A stretch of DNA of 64,000 bases from a virus, in the IMG/VR virus record IMGVR_UViG_3300017917_002918, positions 1 through 64,000 of that record; one strand, given 5' to 3'. The position numbers were made by a program, and so were the translations under genes. The notes under the pieces were generated by a model. It did not search any database, had not been told where the DNA came from, and saw only the letters and a program-made list of their open reading frames with translations. Positions 10,601-19,653 of the stretch are shown piece after piece; position 1 is the first letter of the stretch; each line of letters opens with the position of its first letter.

Positions 10601-11690
10601 TAAAAAGATAACAATATATGATGCAGAATTAGATAGACTAGAAAAAATTGATAAAATAACTCGTGATGATCTAGATACTTTGAAGAAGAAAATTGAAATA
10701 AAACAACTTGAGTTAAAATTAGATAATTTGAGAGAAGAAAAGACAATTAAGGTTTTAAGAAAGCAAGCTGATGGTAAGTATGCTTGGAAATTTGAAGCAG
10801 ATCAAGGTGCAATCAACGAAACAGAGAGTCAACTAGCTTCTAGTAGAATCGATCTAATTAAAACTCAAAAAGACAAAAGTATCAAAGCACAAGAGGATGA
10901 TCTTAATCAAAAAATTGATTATATGAACGAAGTTAAGGAAATACAACAAAAAGCCTTAAACGGTGAATACAAAACGCAGGAAGAGTTCACGGCTGACATG
11001 ACTAGAGTTAATGGTAAATTAAGTACGAATTATAAAAATATGTGGTTTGGTATAACTTCAACTCAAGCAAATGCTTCTGTTCTAATGAATGATTATCAAA
11101 GTAATATTGTAACTTCTTATGCTACATTTACAACTAGCATGAAAGAACTTTCGGCTAGCTTATCTGAATCTGTACAGAATTCTGCAAACGCATTACTTAA
11201 TTCTGTTGCACAATTAGAAGAACTGGCTAGACGTGCTGAGGCTGCAAGGGCTACGATTACTGGTCAGGCTATGGTATCATTCACAGGAGGTTCTATAAAA
11301 AATGGCGTTCCTCAACCAGAAAATAGACCCTCTTCTAGTGCAAATATAAACACAACACTTAAAAATGCATGGACTAACATACAGGGTTATCATGCTGACG
11401 GGATAGAATCAGGAGCGGTAACTAAAAATGGAACATATATGTTACATGGATCTGAGTCTTCTCCTGAATGGGTGTTAACAACAGAACAAATGAAAACATT
11501 TATACGAAATATGGCTTCTAAAGCTTCATCTTCATTTACGATCAAGAAACCATTAGCACCTTCATTTTATAATAGTGGTGATACTTCCAATGTTAAATCT
11601 GAAGTGTACAGTTTTAACATTGATACAATTCAGACCAATGATGTTACTAACTTAATTAATAGTATGAAAAGAAAGATTAGATCTAATTAA
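1659..11690 (+). CDS. Tail tape measure protein, four exons split by three group I introns
   Basis: The tape measure protein sets tail length and forms the tail lumen scaffold. Exons reconstruct as 1659-3472, 3741-3901, 4204-4415 and 6780-11690: 7098 nt, exactly 2366 codons including stop. Across the joins the protein reads WNE|LQNNYRVSSEDLADS, GTA|LKSTLSRLFRIGEEG and QQLAG|TYHYSKLIGVLNN, restoring the conserved TP901-type tape measure core (residues about 490-760). Coiled coil precedes it, hydrophobic helices follow near 780-900, and a long coiled coil fills most of the rest. AGGAG near 1642 supports ATG 1659; GTG 1647 is too close to it. The intact reading frame across all exons argues the gene is functional after splicing. 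Confidence 0.9.
3473..3740 (+). ncRNA. Group I intron 1 in the tape measure gene (268 nt, no ORF)
   Basis: Core elements resemble group IA: CAATTCCGAG (P4 strand), GTAACGACT (5' strand of P7) and CAGTCTGAAC (3' strand of P7). The 5' exon ends GAGTT, and the internal guide GACTC just inside the intron pairs with it, leaving the expected U.G at the splice site. The intron ends in G (3740) after GAAAGTAACAG. Splicing restores the frame in phase 2. It encodes no endonuclease, so mobility would need one in trans. Confidence 0.88.
3902..4203 (+). ncRNA. Group I intron 2 in the tape measure gene (302 nt, no ORF)
   Basis: The 5' exon ends GGCAT and the guide GTGCC lies within the first dozen bases, pairing with a terminal U.G. 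P7 strands AACGACT and CAGTCTGAAC are present, and the end GAAAGTAACAGAATG matches introns 1 and 3. Splicing is in phase 1 and joins GTA to LKSTLSRLF. Common 3' ends suggest the three introns share ancestry. Confidence 0.87.
5078..5236 (-). CDS. Small ribbon-helix-helix protein inside the IStron
   Basis: A 52-aa gene reading MAGNVAEHNTRTNITISKEL at its start, a typical Arc/CopG-type beta strand (RTNITISKEL) followed by two helices. It has a strong AGGAGGG site seven bases upstream and its own promoter, and runs divergently from tnpB. Its last codons lie in a perfect hairpin (5070-5089) that may end transcription. Such proteins usually bind operators as dimers, so it may repress itself and tnpB. 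It occupies the place where tnpA would be expected; a role in mobility is speculation. Confidence 0.75.
   Translation of the reverse strand: MAGNVAEHNTRTNITISKELKQQLEQIAKEQNRSFNNLIITVLKDFASKHQE
5259..5287 (-). promoter_or_regulatory. Promoter of the small RHH gene
   Basis: On the minus strand, TTGACT (5282-5287) and TATAAT (5259-5264) with a 17-bp spacer. It lies back to back with the tnpB promoter at 5303. Confidence 0.75.
5303..5331 (+). promoter_or_regulatory. tnpB promoter
   Basis: TTGACA (5303-5308), 17-bp spacer, TATGAT (5326-5331), followed by a GAGGTGA site ahead of tnpB. Only 15 bp separate it from the divergent RHH promoter, so one bound protein could control both. Confidence 0.75.
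5358..6509 (+). CDS. tnpB: TnpB, RNA-guided RuvC nuclease of the IStron
   Basis: A full-length 383-aa TnpB. The N-terminal helix-turn-helix/WED region is recognisable (R-F-V-W-N-Y near residue 30). RuvC motifs are complete: Asp in KMGIDLGV (about 186), Glu in ITMEDLNISG (about 290) and Asp in EIDRDYNAA (about 373). A four-cysteine zinc ribbon, TCSCCG...YKCNCG, lies between the last two. TnpB proteins use a transposon-end RNA to cut empty target sites and so favour retention of the element. The gene sits inside the inner group I intron, so intron splicing and guide RNA formation would draw on the same transcript. Confidence 0.93.
   Translation: MIKGITIRLHPDEKQEQLLWKHVNCARFVWNYGLRLQQERFKNKEKHLSGYDLRKEIIALKKTDDFIWLNEISSHTTFNICLDLDGAYGRFFKKVTGKPKFKKKNRCKNSFPVRQDNLYFKNNCAVVEKIGKIKYQSDYKIPQGRFVYKFSNPRIKFENNKWIMTIGMEYENQVHNLTDKKMGIDLGVKELAVVSFGTENIVFKNINKTKRVKTLKHKLKHLQKDVNRKYETNNKNKVYDKKWSKSNGIKKLENQIKDIHCKLSNIRKNHIHQSTNSLVKLLPYKITMEDLNISGMMKNRHLSKAIAEQCLYEFTRQIKYKCEFNGIEFVQVDRFYPSSKTCSCCGSLKKDLKLKDRVYKCNCGLEIDRDYNAAINLMNYSNV
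6510..6660 (+). ncRNA. Probable right-end guide RNA (omegaRNA) region of the IStron
   Basis: TnpB guide RNAs are processed from the 3' end of tnpB and the transposon right end. This 150-bp stretch has no ORF, contains the inner intron's 3' end and finishes in an AT-rich hairpin (6624-6652). The guide would start after 6660 in outer intron sequence. This rests on family knowledge; no processing signal can be proved here. Confidence 0.45.
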
Positions 11691-11785
11691 ATTTAATATA
11701 TTTGATATTTTTTTATATAAAATGTAGAACTTTTGTAAATAATAGTATATAATCTTGAGACATTAATTTATTGGAGGTTATTGTT

Positions 11786-13210
11786 ATGAAAAAGTTCTAC
11801 ATTTTATTTGCAATTTTAGTGTCGATGTTGTCTATGAGTACTTCTACATTTGCACAAGGTAATGAAGAAATAAAAGTATTTGTAAAGGGGTTACAATTAA
11901 AGTTCGATGTTCCACCACAAATGCAAAATGGTAGGACATTGGTTCCGTTAAGGGTAATATTTGAAGCATTAGGAGCACTGGTAGATTGGAATGATTCAAC
12001 ACAAACAATAACAGGAATAAAAGAAAATACTAAGATTATTTTGAAGCTAAACAGTACAACAGTAACAGTAAACGATAATGTAATTACACTTGATGTACCT
12101 GCTACAACAGTAAATGGGAGAACTTTAGTACCAGTTCGTTTTATATCTGAAGCTTTGGGCATGGATGTCAAATGGGATGATAAAGAAAAAAAAGTAATTA
12201 TTGACAATAATATGGGTGGTACTTCTACTGATCGAGTGTCAGTAAGTAAAGAAGTATATACAACAGGTGTTGTAAAAATTATTGATGGTGATGCGTTTAC
12301 CTTAAACTCAGACAAAACTACAACTATCGAGTTTAAAAATGGCGATAAGTATGTTGGCGAGATAAACAGTGACAATAAACCACATGGCAAAGGTACTTAT
12401 TCTTATAATTCAATCGGACGAGTATATACAGGTGAATTTGCGAATGGCGTAAGAAATGGATATGGTGTGTCTGAATATGTTTCAGGTGAACGTAAAGGGA
12501 ATAAATATGAGGGATACTTCCTTAATGATATTGCACATGGTAAATGTAAGTATTCACAAGCAGACGGATTGAAATATGTAGGAGATATATTAAATGACAA
12601 GTTTACAGGTGATGGAGAAATGACATACCCTGATGGATCAATTTATAAGGGACAATTTTTAAATGACTCACCAGATGGTCAAGGAACTTATATTTTTGAA
12701 GATGGTAGTAAATATGTTGGTGAATGGAAAAGGGGCAACAGAGAAGGAAGTGGAACTTTCACAACTACAGATCATGTTTATATAGGTGAATGGAAAAATG
12801 ATAAAGCAAACGGCTCTGGTATATTAACTTATGCTAATGGTGTGAAGCTTATCGGTGAATTTAGAGACAACCAATACATTACTACGCAAGGTGGCAATAA
12901 TCTTACACCTACAACTACAAATACAAACAAACCAAGCACTAATACAACCACTACTACAAATACAACTCCGCCAGTAAACACAGCTTTTTTAGCTGAACAA
13001 AAGAGACAATTTGAACAAGCAATATCGGATATTCAAACACAAATAGCAAATGCACAAAACGAAAAGTCAGCAAAGGTTTTGGTAACTGCACCTGATGGCA
13101 CGAGTAAGTGGGAATTTCAAGCCGACCAGAGAATTATTCAACCATTACAAGAAAGACTCAAAGCAAAACAGAATGAATATAATTTATGGAAAGCTGCGAA
13201 TGGACAGTAA
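11786..13210 (+). CDS. Secreted protein with CuAO-stalk domain and MORN repeats
   Basis: A 474-aa cargo-like protein. Residues 1-24 form a signal peptide ending near FAQG. Residues about 35-145 form the copper amine oxidase-like stalk domain (two copies of NGRTLVPxRxI-EALG). Residues 190-370 hold about seven MORN repeats (Y-x-G-E/D-x-x-x-x-x-x-x-G-x-G), then a Thr/Asn-rich linker and coiled coil. GGAGGT ends ten bases before ATG 11786. It is likely exported to the cell envelope of the lysogen. Its C-terminal KWEFQADQ echoes AWKFEADQ in the tape measure protein, hinting at domain exchange. A terminator follows, as expected for an independently expressed moron gene. Confidence 0.85.
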   Translation: MKKFYILFAILVSMLSMSTSTFAQGNEEIKVFVKGLQLKFDVPPQMQNGRTLVPLRVIFEALGALVDWNDSTQTITGIKENTKIILKLNSTTVTVNDNVITLDVPATTVNGRTLVPVRFISEALGMDVKWDDKEKKVIIDNNMGGTSTDRVSVSKEVYTTGVVKIIDGDAFTLNSDKTTTIEFKNGDKYVGEINSDNKPHGKGTYSYNSIGRVYTGEFANGVRNGYGVSEYVSGERKGNKYEGYFLNDIAHGKCKYSQADGLKYVGDILNDKFTGDGEMTYPDGSIYKGQFLNDSPDGQGTYIFEDGSKYVGEWKRGNREGSGTFTTTDHVYIGEWKNDKANGSGILTYANGVKLIGEFRDNQYITTQGGNNLTPTTTNTNKPSTNTTTTTNTTPPVNTAFLAEQKRQFEQAISDIQTQIANAQNEKSAKVLVTAPDGTSKWEFQADQRIIQPLQERLKAKQNEYNLWKAANGQ

Positions 13211-13288
13211 TTGGATATTTTGATTTTAACAACGCTTTATAGTACTATCTCTTCCTCATCTTTAACAATATAACAATTTGCAAATTGC

Positions 13289-13326
13289 AATAAGACTACG
13301 ATTTATAGCATAGTCTTATTTTTTTA
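13289..13326 (+). terminator. Rho-independent terminator after the cargo gene
   Basis: AATAAGACTA (13289-13298) pairs with TAGTCTTATT (13311-13320), followed by seven T residues. It separates the cargo gene from the downstream tail genes. Confidence 0.9.
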
Positions 13327-13358
13327 TATATATAAATACCTATGAATCGAGGTGACTT

Positions 13359-14474
13359 ATGGCTATATATAGTCCAGTGGCTTTAGTACCAAACAACACA
13401 GCAATATTACACACCGCAAATAACGTGTTCACTTGGGAAAACTCAGGTGACGTACAGACACACTATCAAATTAAAATATATAAAAATAGTGACAATAGTC
13501 TAATTTATGATTCAACTAAATTGGCTTCATCAAATCCACAACACACCCTTACATCTGGTACATTGAGCAATGCAGAAACATGTAAATGGCAAGTAACAGC
13601 ATACTCGAATTTGTTGAGTGCCAAGAGTAGTTGGTATTTATTTTACACAGCTTCGCTTCCTACGGTAACAATTTCATCAACACCTAGTAACAATCAAACA
13701 TGGACATTTGATGCAATATATAGCTCTGCACAAAATATACCTGTTAAAACTTATAGATACTATTTATATAATGCTTCAACACCTACTGTTGCAATTGGTG
13801 ATTCAGGTGAACTATATCCTATTACATTAGTTACGAACTCCTCTACCCCACTTACTCATACGTTTGATGGTATGCTGAGTGAGCAAACTTATTCAGTTAA
13901 GTGTGTGGTTGTAAATCAACAGGATGTAACAGTAGAAAGTGGATTATCAACATTTACTGTTAATTACAATTATCCTCCTCCAATACCAAAATTGACAGTT
14001 ACACCAGACAATGAATTTGGAATAATGCGATTAAATTGGTCTAAATTAAAGCAAATATTACCTGTTGTTGGTGGAACACAAGATTATGATTATGTTCAAG
14101 GTAAATGGAATTACGGAATAAAGGTTAATGTAGGTACTACCATTACATATACAGAACCAATACCAGAAGATTACACTTTATATTTTTGGGTAAAGTTTCC
14201 GACAGGTTACACGGGTGATGTATTAAAGTTTAATAAAAACACTAATACAGGTATGCGAATATTCTTCACAGGTAATCAATTCGGATTTGAGCTTGATAAT
14301 GTGATAACAATAGGGCGAATGATTGAAACGTTACATCCGAGTGATACATTAGCACCGAGTGACACATTATTTATGACAGGAGGTAACATATTAGAAAATT
14401 GGGTGATCTTGGGTATTAAACATGGCGAATTACTTATTAAAGGTGAAGATTTTGAGGAAATATTAACATTATAG
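13359..14474 (+). CDS. Tail protein with fibronectin III-like domains
   Basis: A 371-aa beta-rich protein. Residues about 5-110 and 110-205 look like two FnIII-type domains, starting with PVALVPNNTAI and containing CKWQVTAYS. The C-terminal 150 residues resemble a concanavalin-like sandwich. GAGGTGAC precedes ATG 13359. It probably decorates the tail or takes part in carbohydrate binding. Assignment rests on fold-like patterns and location. Confidence 0.55.
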   Translation: MAIYSPVALVPNNTAILHTANNVFTWENSGDVQTHYQIKIYKNSDNSLIYDSTKLASSNPQHTLTSGTLSNAETCKWQVTAYSNLLSAKSSWYLFYTASLPTVTISSTPSNNQTWTFDAIYSSAQNIPVKTYRYYLYNASTPTVAIGDSGELYPITLVTNSSTPLTHTFDGMLSEQTYSVKCVVVNQQDVTVESGLSTFTVNYNYPPPIPKLTVTPDNEFGIMRLNWSKLKQILPVVGGTQDYDYVQGKWNYGIKVNVGTTITYTEPIPEDYTLYFWVKFPTGYTGDVLKFNKNTNTGMRIFFTGNQFGFELDNVITIGRMIETLHPSDTLAPSDTLFMTGGNILENWVILGIKHGELLIKGEDFEEILTL

Positions 14475-14499
14475 TATATAACGAAAGGATGTGTTTAAT

Positions 14500-16383
14500 T
14501 TGGCTTATAGTCCATTAGTTTGGAAAAATGATATAACAACACCTTTAAATAAAACAAATTTGAATAGAATAGAACAGGGTATAAACAAGTTATACAATGG
14601 TACAGGATTATATTTTACATCTACTAATGTTGGCAATGCATACAGTGTAACATCTGCCACACCTTATACATCGTATACCGAAGGTATGTGCATTAATGTA
14701 AAGTTTAATGTAAGTAATACTGGTGCAAGCACAATTAATGTAGATGGATTAGGTGTAAAAAATATAAAAAAAATAATAGCGACAGGTAAAGTAGATATAG
14801 TAGCAAATGATATATTGACTAATGGTATTTATCAATTAATTTATGATGGTGTTGATGTTATATTGCATAATTATACATCCAAAATGACTGTGTTAGAAAG
14901 TGGAACACCTACAAATGGGCAATATGTATTTTATAATAATGATACACCTCAATGGAGTTTTGGAAATATTGGTAGATTGAATTCAGAATGGTATTTTAAT
15001 GATGCAGTTTATACAACTTGTGGATTGAATAGTTCTGGTGAAATTACTTTAGATGATTATGTTGTTGATAATACAGTAAATTCAGGAGCGAGTAATGATA
15101 ATACATTCAATGTAAATGCAAATACAAATGGCATTGGTCAAAGATTTGATTCAACATTTACTACTAATATGACCTATATAAAAGGTGTAAGTTTTTATAT
15201 TTACAAACAAGGAAATCCAGGATCTTTAGTTGTCACAATATATGATGAAACAGCAGGCTCAACTTTGGCTACAACTACAATTCCAGCAAGTAGTATAGCA
15301 GGTGGTAATAGTACTGTTGCGGTGAGCTTCTTTCCTTATGCAACGATAGTAAGTGGCAATGTGATACAAGTTCGAGTAACAGCAGGTACAGGAACGTTTG
15401 ACGGATCTAATTATTACAGTTTATTCACAAGCAATACTAGTACTGTTGCTAATAGCTTTGCGATAAGCACAACAAATTCATGGTCAAGTAAAACAGATTA
15501 CACCACAAGAGATTTTAATTTTTCAAATTTTATTTATATTTCTAAACCAAAACAAACGTCGGGTAATGTAGTAAAAACATATACTCCTCAAGACTTAACA
15601 CAGTGGGCTAATTTAAAGTTTACAAAGACAACACCAACTAACACTTCAGTTACATGTGATGTATTGGATAATAATAATAATGTCTTAAAGTCAAATGTAA
15701 CAAGTATTGCTGATTTGTCAGATATAGATGTAACGACATATCCTACAGTTAAAGTCAAGTGGACGTTGACAAGGAATGCCACAAGTGATACAACACCTAA
15801 AGTTTATGCACCAAGTATTACATTTGAAGCTTATAAAATGCCAAAAATGAAAAATCAAATATTCACTTCAAATGGTTATTTCACTGCACCACAAACTGGT
15901 GTATATAAAGTTACGGTAACTGGTGGTGGTGGTAGTGGTGCATTATCATATTCTTACAGATGCGGTGGTGGCGGTGCTGGAGGTACGGCAATTAAGAATG
16001 TTTCCTTAACAAAAGGCACTTATGTTGCAGTAACTATTGGATTGGGTGGTATATCCCCTACAGCAAGTAGTAGTCATGGTAATACAGGTGGTACATCTAG
16101 TTTCGGTGCATATTGTTCTGCGACTGGTGGTGGCGGAGGATATTACACTACTTCGGTAGGTATTGCACAAGGTGGTACTTGTGGTAACGGTAGTGGCGGA
16201 GATATCAATATTTATGGTGGTATTGGGATGTTTGGAAGATATAGTAGCGATCCGTTTGATGGTATGGGTGGAACTTCTTTTTACGGTGGTGACGGTGCTT
16301 ATGGTACAGGTAGTGCTGGTAACTCAGGCTCAAACGGTAAATTAGGCGTTGTTATTGTTGAGTGGGTGGAGGATTCCTTATGA
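14500..16383 (+). CDS. Tail fibre/adhesin with glycine-rich tip
   Basis: A 627-aa protein. Its N-terminus (AYSPLVWKNDITTPLNKTNL) matches a common phage fibre start that is followed by N-R-I-E-Q-G-I. The middle is beta-rich and repetitive. The last 150 residues contain many short Gly-rich runs (GGGGSGA, GGGGAGG, GGGGGY), reminiscent of receptor-binding adhesin tips. The AAAGGATGTG site favours TTG 14500; the same site-to-start layout recurs before other genes here. Its stop overlaps the start of the next gene (ATGA). Confidence 0.65.
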   Translation: MAYSPLVWKNDITTPLNKTNLNRIEQGINKLYNGTGLYFTSTNVGNAYSVTSATPYTSYTEGMCINVKFNVSNTGASTINVDGLGVKNIKKIIATGKVDIVANDILTNGIYQLIYDGVDVILHNYTSKMTVLESGTPTNGQYVFYNNDTPQWSFGNIGRLNSEWYFNDAVYTTCGLNSSGEITLDDYVVDNTVNSGASNDNTFNVNANTNGIGQRFDSTFTTNMTYIKGVSFYIYKQGNPGSLVVTIYDETAGSTLATTTIPASSIAGGNSTVAVSFFPYATIVSGNVIQVRVTAGTGTFDGSNYYSLFTSNTSTVANSFAISTTNSWSSKTDYTTRDFNFSNFIYISKPKQTSGNVVKTYTPQDLTQWANLKFTKTTPTNTSVTCDVLDNNNNVLKSNVTSIADLSDIDVTTYPTVKVKWTLTRNATSDTTPKVYAPSITFEAYKMPKMKNQIFTSNGYFTAPQTGVYKVTVTGGGGSGALSYSYRCGGGGAGGTAIKNVSLTKGTYVAVTIGLGGISPTASSSHGNTGGTSSFGAYCSATGGGGGYYTTSVGIAQGGTCGNGSGGDINIYGGIGMFGRYSSDPFDGMGGTSFYGGDGAYGTGSAGNSGSNGKLGVVIVEWVEDSL

Positions 16384-16901
16384 GATATGCTAGATTAGAA
16401 AACAATAAGGTTATGGAAGTAATTAACTTTAATCCAACTGGTAGATTTACAGAAGAATTGTCATCTCAATTTATCGAGTGTGATGATTCCGTTCAACAAC
16501 ATATGATTTATAACAATAATGAATTTGTATTTGATTTACCTTCATTAGATGAAGTAAAAAAAGTAAAACTACAGGAATTAAATAATGACTGCAAACGTAC
16601 AACACTAGGTACTTTTACATCTTCGGCATTGGGTGAACCTCACACATACTCTTATGATGAAGAAGCACAAAGAAACTTGATACTAGGTAAAACTTTAGTG
16701 GATAATTATTCTGATACGGACACTATTAATTGGCGTATAAGCGATACACGACAAGTACTACCTCATACCAAGTCACAGTTTTTAGTGTTGTTTCAAGACT
16801 CTGTTATACACTTGATGACTAATATTGAAAAGTTTAGATTGTTAGAGTCTCAAGTAAATTCCTGCACAACAAATGAAGAAGTAGAATTAATCAATTGGTA
16901 G
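16380..16901 (+). CDS. DUF4376-like tail fibre accessory protein
   Basis: A 173-aa protein starting at ATG 16380 inside the ATGA overlap, with GGAGG six bases upstream. The C-terminal half (INWRISDTRQVLPHTKSQFL onwards) matches the DUF4376 pattern found beside tail fibres. Translational coupling to the fibre suggests joint assembly, perhaps as a chaperone. Confidence 0.6.
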   Translation: MRYARLENNKVMEVINFNPTGRFTEELSSQFIECDDSVQQHMIYNNNEFVFDLPSLDEVKKVKLQELNNDCKRTTLGTFTSSALGEPHTYSYDEEAQRNLILGKTLVDNYSDTDTINWRISDTRQVLPHTKSQFLVLFQDSVIHLMTNIEKFRLLESQVNSCTTNEEVELINW

Positions 16902-16934
16902 TAATTAAAATATAATTGTGGAGGTAGATTTTTT

Positions 16935-17813
16935 ATGTTTATTTTAGGACTCAATCTTATTACAGATGGCGTTTTTGGAAATGCTCTACCTCCAAAATCA
17001 TCATATGATTCCGTTACCTTTTATGGCAATGAAAACGCAGAAATATTAGATGGTATACATATGAAAGCTTATGAACAACCAGATTCAGAAATATTAGCAG
17101 TTAATTCAGAAGAATTATTTTTTGAGACAGAAACAATTTTTCTTGCTAATTTTGAACATAACCTAGAAGCAGGTACAATAAGCAACTCAGACAACCCTAT
17201 AACTAATTGGGTTGTGAGAAGAAAAAGATCTGGTGACACACTTAATCCAATCGTAGCAGTATTGCCATACAATCCAATAGAATCTAATTATGTAGATTAT
17301 GAAGTTGGTAATAGGATTAATTATTTATATACTGTTTCACCTGTAAGTGGAAGTGGTAATAATAGAGTTGAAGGTCGAGGCGTTGAAGGAGGTAGTATTT
17401 TGGACTTTTTTGGATGGACATTGAGTAGCATTGAAGCTACTCCAACAATTTACAAATTTGATTTAGAAATTGACAGTGATAATATTAGTGTTGTAACTGA
17501 TTTTAAATTATATGAAGGCTATACGCGCTTCCCTATTGCACGATTTGGAGAAATGGAATATCGTAAGGGTAAATTAGACACTATTCCATATGCATATAAT
17601 GAAGTTGATGGTACATATACGATTGATACTACTTTGCTGAACAATATAATTGCATTTATAAATGACAAGAACGTTAAGATATTGAAGATGCCATCTGGTG
17701 AAACATTCAAAGTTGTTACCACAGAAGCATCATATAAGTATTATGACAAAATCGCTGAGCAACCTTATAAGTTATCATTTTCATTCTTGCAAGTTGGAGA
17801 TGTAACTAATTAA
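16935..17813 (+). CDS. Distal tail (Dit)-like protein
   Basis: A 292-aa protein preceded by GGAGGT. A galectin-like N-terminal beta region is followed by a C-terminal part with IAFINDKNVKILKMPSGETF, the style of Siphoviridae distal tail or baseplate ring proteins. It lies directly before the hub-like gene, the usual Dit position. The family assignment is tentative. Confidence 0.45.
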   Translation: MFILGLNLITDGVFGNALPPKSSYDSVTFYGNENAEILDGIHMKAYEQPDSEILAVNSEELFFETETIFLANFEHNLEAGTISNSDNPITNWVVRRKRSGDTLNPIVAVLPYNPIESNYVDYEVGNRINYLYTVSPVSGSGNNRVEGRGVEGGSILDFFGWTLSSIEATPTIYKFDLEIDSDNISVVTDFKLYEGYTRFPIARFGEMEYRKGKLDTIPYAYNEVDGTYTIDTTLLNNIIAFINDKNVKILKMPSGETFKVVTTEASYKYYDKIAEQPYKLSFSFLQVGDVTN

Positions 17814-17844
17814 ATTATGATGAAATGAAACGAGGTGACGTGAT

Positions 17845-18969
17845 GTGGCTGTTACGTATCAAGATTATGTTGCTCAAGTTAAGAGTAGTGTTGCACAGAG
17901 GATACTTAAAATTGAAGTCCTAGACAACAATGAAAATATAATTGACACTATTACACCTGATATAATTTCTGGTGACTTGCAATTAAGCTCAGATTCAGGT
18001 GCTAGACGAAGTTGTAATATAGTATTCAACAATTATCAAGGTGACTTTATTCCTGTTCCTGGAGAAAAGCTGTGGATAAATAGCAAATTTAGACTCTGGA
18101 CAGGACTAAAAGTTAACAATGAAGACTACTTTATAAGTCGTGGTATATTTATCAGTGGTGAACCTGAAATAAACTCAAACAGAGCTGAAAACATATGTTC
18201 ATTGCAACTGTACGATAAATGGGTCAATTTGGATGGTTCATCGGCAGGAACACTAGATGTAACATATAAGATTCCAGCAGGTACGGATCTAGAGTCTGCT
18301 GTAAGACAAGTTTTTTCCGATGCAGGAGAAATCAAGCCTGTTATATTTGAACCCATAACCGCCACATTGCCTTATACGGTAATTATTGAACCAAACGGAA
18401 CATATGCCGACATATTACTGAAATTGGCTGATATGGTCTCCTACGTTGTCTATTACGATAATAACGGTTATCCTAGATTTGAGCCACCAGTAGATATTGA
18501 CACAGCAGGATCTATATGGGACTTTACAACAAATGAAGGATTATATTTAGGCTCAAGAAAGCGATATGAATATAGCAAGGTGAAAAACTTCTGCAAAGTA
18601 ATTGGTGCTAATGTGAATGGACAAATATATAAAGGTGAAGCTTCTGACACAAATATTGCATCATCAACTAGGATTGATTTAATCGGTAAACGTGCATTAG
18701 TTATAACAGATGATAACATATATTCTAATGCTTTGGCTTTAGAGAGAGCTAATTTTGAGCTTCAAAAAGCCATACAAGTTATTGAAAGTGTTAATGCTGA
18801 ATCAATTCCTATTGATGTAATCGAAGGTGATTCTCTTATTACTATTACAGATTCAAGTGCAGGATTCGATAATAGTAGATACCTTGTCAAGACAGTTACA
18901 TTCCCATTGTTGAATGATGGTAACATGAGTATGAGCGTGTGGAATGCCAGAAGTCTATTGTCTAGCTAG
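17845..18969 (+). CDS. Baseplate hub / tail-associated protein (gpD-like)
   Basis: A 374-aa protein starting at GTG 17845 after CGAGGTGA. The sequence AVTYQDYVAQVKSSVAQRIL, followed by a segment with GDLQLSSDSGARRSCNIVF, resembles hub proteins with DUF5048-like N-termini. A later region, PNGTYADILLKLADMVSYVV, resembles the hub domain that binds a peptide-like linker. No peptidase or lysozyme domain is visible. Confidence 0.5.
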   Translation: MAVTYQDYVAQVKSSVAQRILKIEVLDNNENIIDTITPDIISGDLQLSSDSGARRSCNIVFNNYQGDFIPVPGEKLWINSKFRLWTGLKVNNEDYFISRGIFISGEPEINSNRAENICSLQLYDKWVNLDGSSAGTLDVTYKIPAGTDLESAVRQVFSDAGEIKPVIFEPITATLPYTVIIEPNGTYADILLKLADMVSYVVYYDNNGYPRFEPPVDIDTAGSIWDFTTNEGLYLGSRKRYEYSKVKNFCKVIGANVNGQIYKGEASDTNIASSTRIDLIGKRALVITDDNIYSNALALERANFELQKAIQVIESVNAESIPIDVIEGDSLITITDSSAGFDNSRYLVKTVTFPLLNDGNMSMSVWNARSLLSS

Positions 18970-18986
18970 TGAAAGGATGGATTATA

Positions 18987-19292
18987 ATGGCAGAGTTAAA
19001 AAGAGATATATTACCTATGGATTCACCTGATTCAATTAATATGCTAACAGAGTTGTTTCGGGATATTGCAAAGCAAGAATTAGCTAAAGCACAATTTAAT
19101 AGAATGATTATTGCCAAGGTCATCTCGGCAGATAATGTGGCGAAAACAGCGAGTGTTCAATTGATTAATGATGGTGTGACTATTGATGGTGTGAAAAATA
19201 GATGTGGTGAAAGCTTAAATGCTAATGATTTAGTGTATATTTTGCTTATAAATTCATCATCAAGTAATTTCGCAATCACAATAAAATGTTAA
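18987..19292 (+). CDS. Small baseplate protein, possibly DUF2577-like
   Basis: A 101-aa protein. AAAGGATGG precedes ATG 18987; the longer GTG 18969 start overlaps the previous stop and has no site. The IIAKVISADNVAKTASVQLI stretch resembles small OB-fold baseplate proteins that follow hub genes. Function is inferred from location. Confidence 0.5.
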   Translation: MAELKRDILPMDSPDSINMLTELFRDIAKQELAKAQFNRMIIAKVISADNVAKTASVQLINDGVTIDGVKNRCGESLNANDLVYILLINSSSSNFAITIKC

Positions 19293-19300
19293 ATTTGTAA

Positions 19301-19314
19301 TAATTAAATTATAA
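19301..19314 (+). promoter_or_regulatory. Dispersed operator-like motif (intergenic)
   Basis: TAATTAAATTATAA in the 52-bp gap between two tail genes, with no promoter -35 partner. Confidence 0.5.
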
Positions 19315-19344
19315 TAAAACAGGCAACAGAAAGGACGTGATCCT

Positions 19345-19653
19345 TTGGCACAAAAATATGATGCACCTACTACGGTGGTTAGTGAAGTGGCTAAATTAAA
19401 TGAGTTATTTTTGCTTGGAAATGGCAAATCAAGTATACCTGCGGGAACATGGAATAGTTCTAGTTCAGGGATAACTTATACATATAGTAATGGTTTAGAT
19501 TTATATTCGCAAGTACAAGCATTTTTACTTCCATATCAAATTGTGGCTTCAGACTGGAACGGATTAGAAACTACGGTTGCGGAAGGTGTTGCGACTGCCA
19601 TAAACACAGTAAATGATTTGGCAGATGTAATTTCGTTGGGAGGCTTAATATAA
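19345..19653 (+). CDS. Small tail-region protein of unknown function
   Basis: A 102-aa protein starting at TTG 19345 after GAAAGGACGTGATC, the same site type as other TTG/GTG starts here. It is rich in Ser, Thr and Ala and has no recognised domain. Its stop overlaps the start of the next gene, so the two are probably co-translated. Likely a fibre or baseplate component by position only. Confidence 0.6.
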   Translation: MAQKYDAPTTVVSEVAKLNELFLLGNGKSSIPAGTWNSSSSGITYTYSNGLDLYSQVQAFLLPYQIVASDWNGLETTVAEGVATAINTVNDLADVISLGGLI

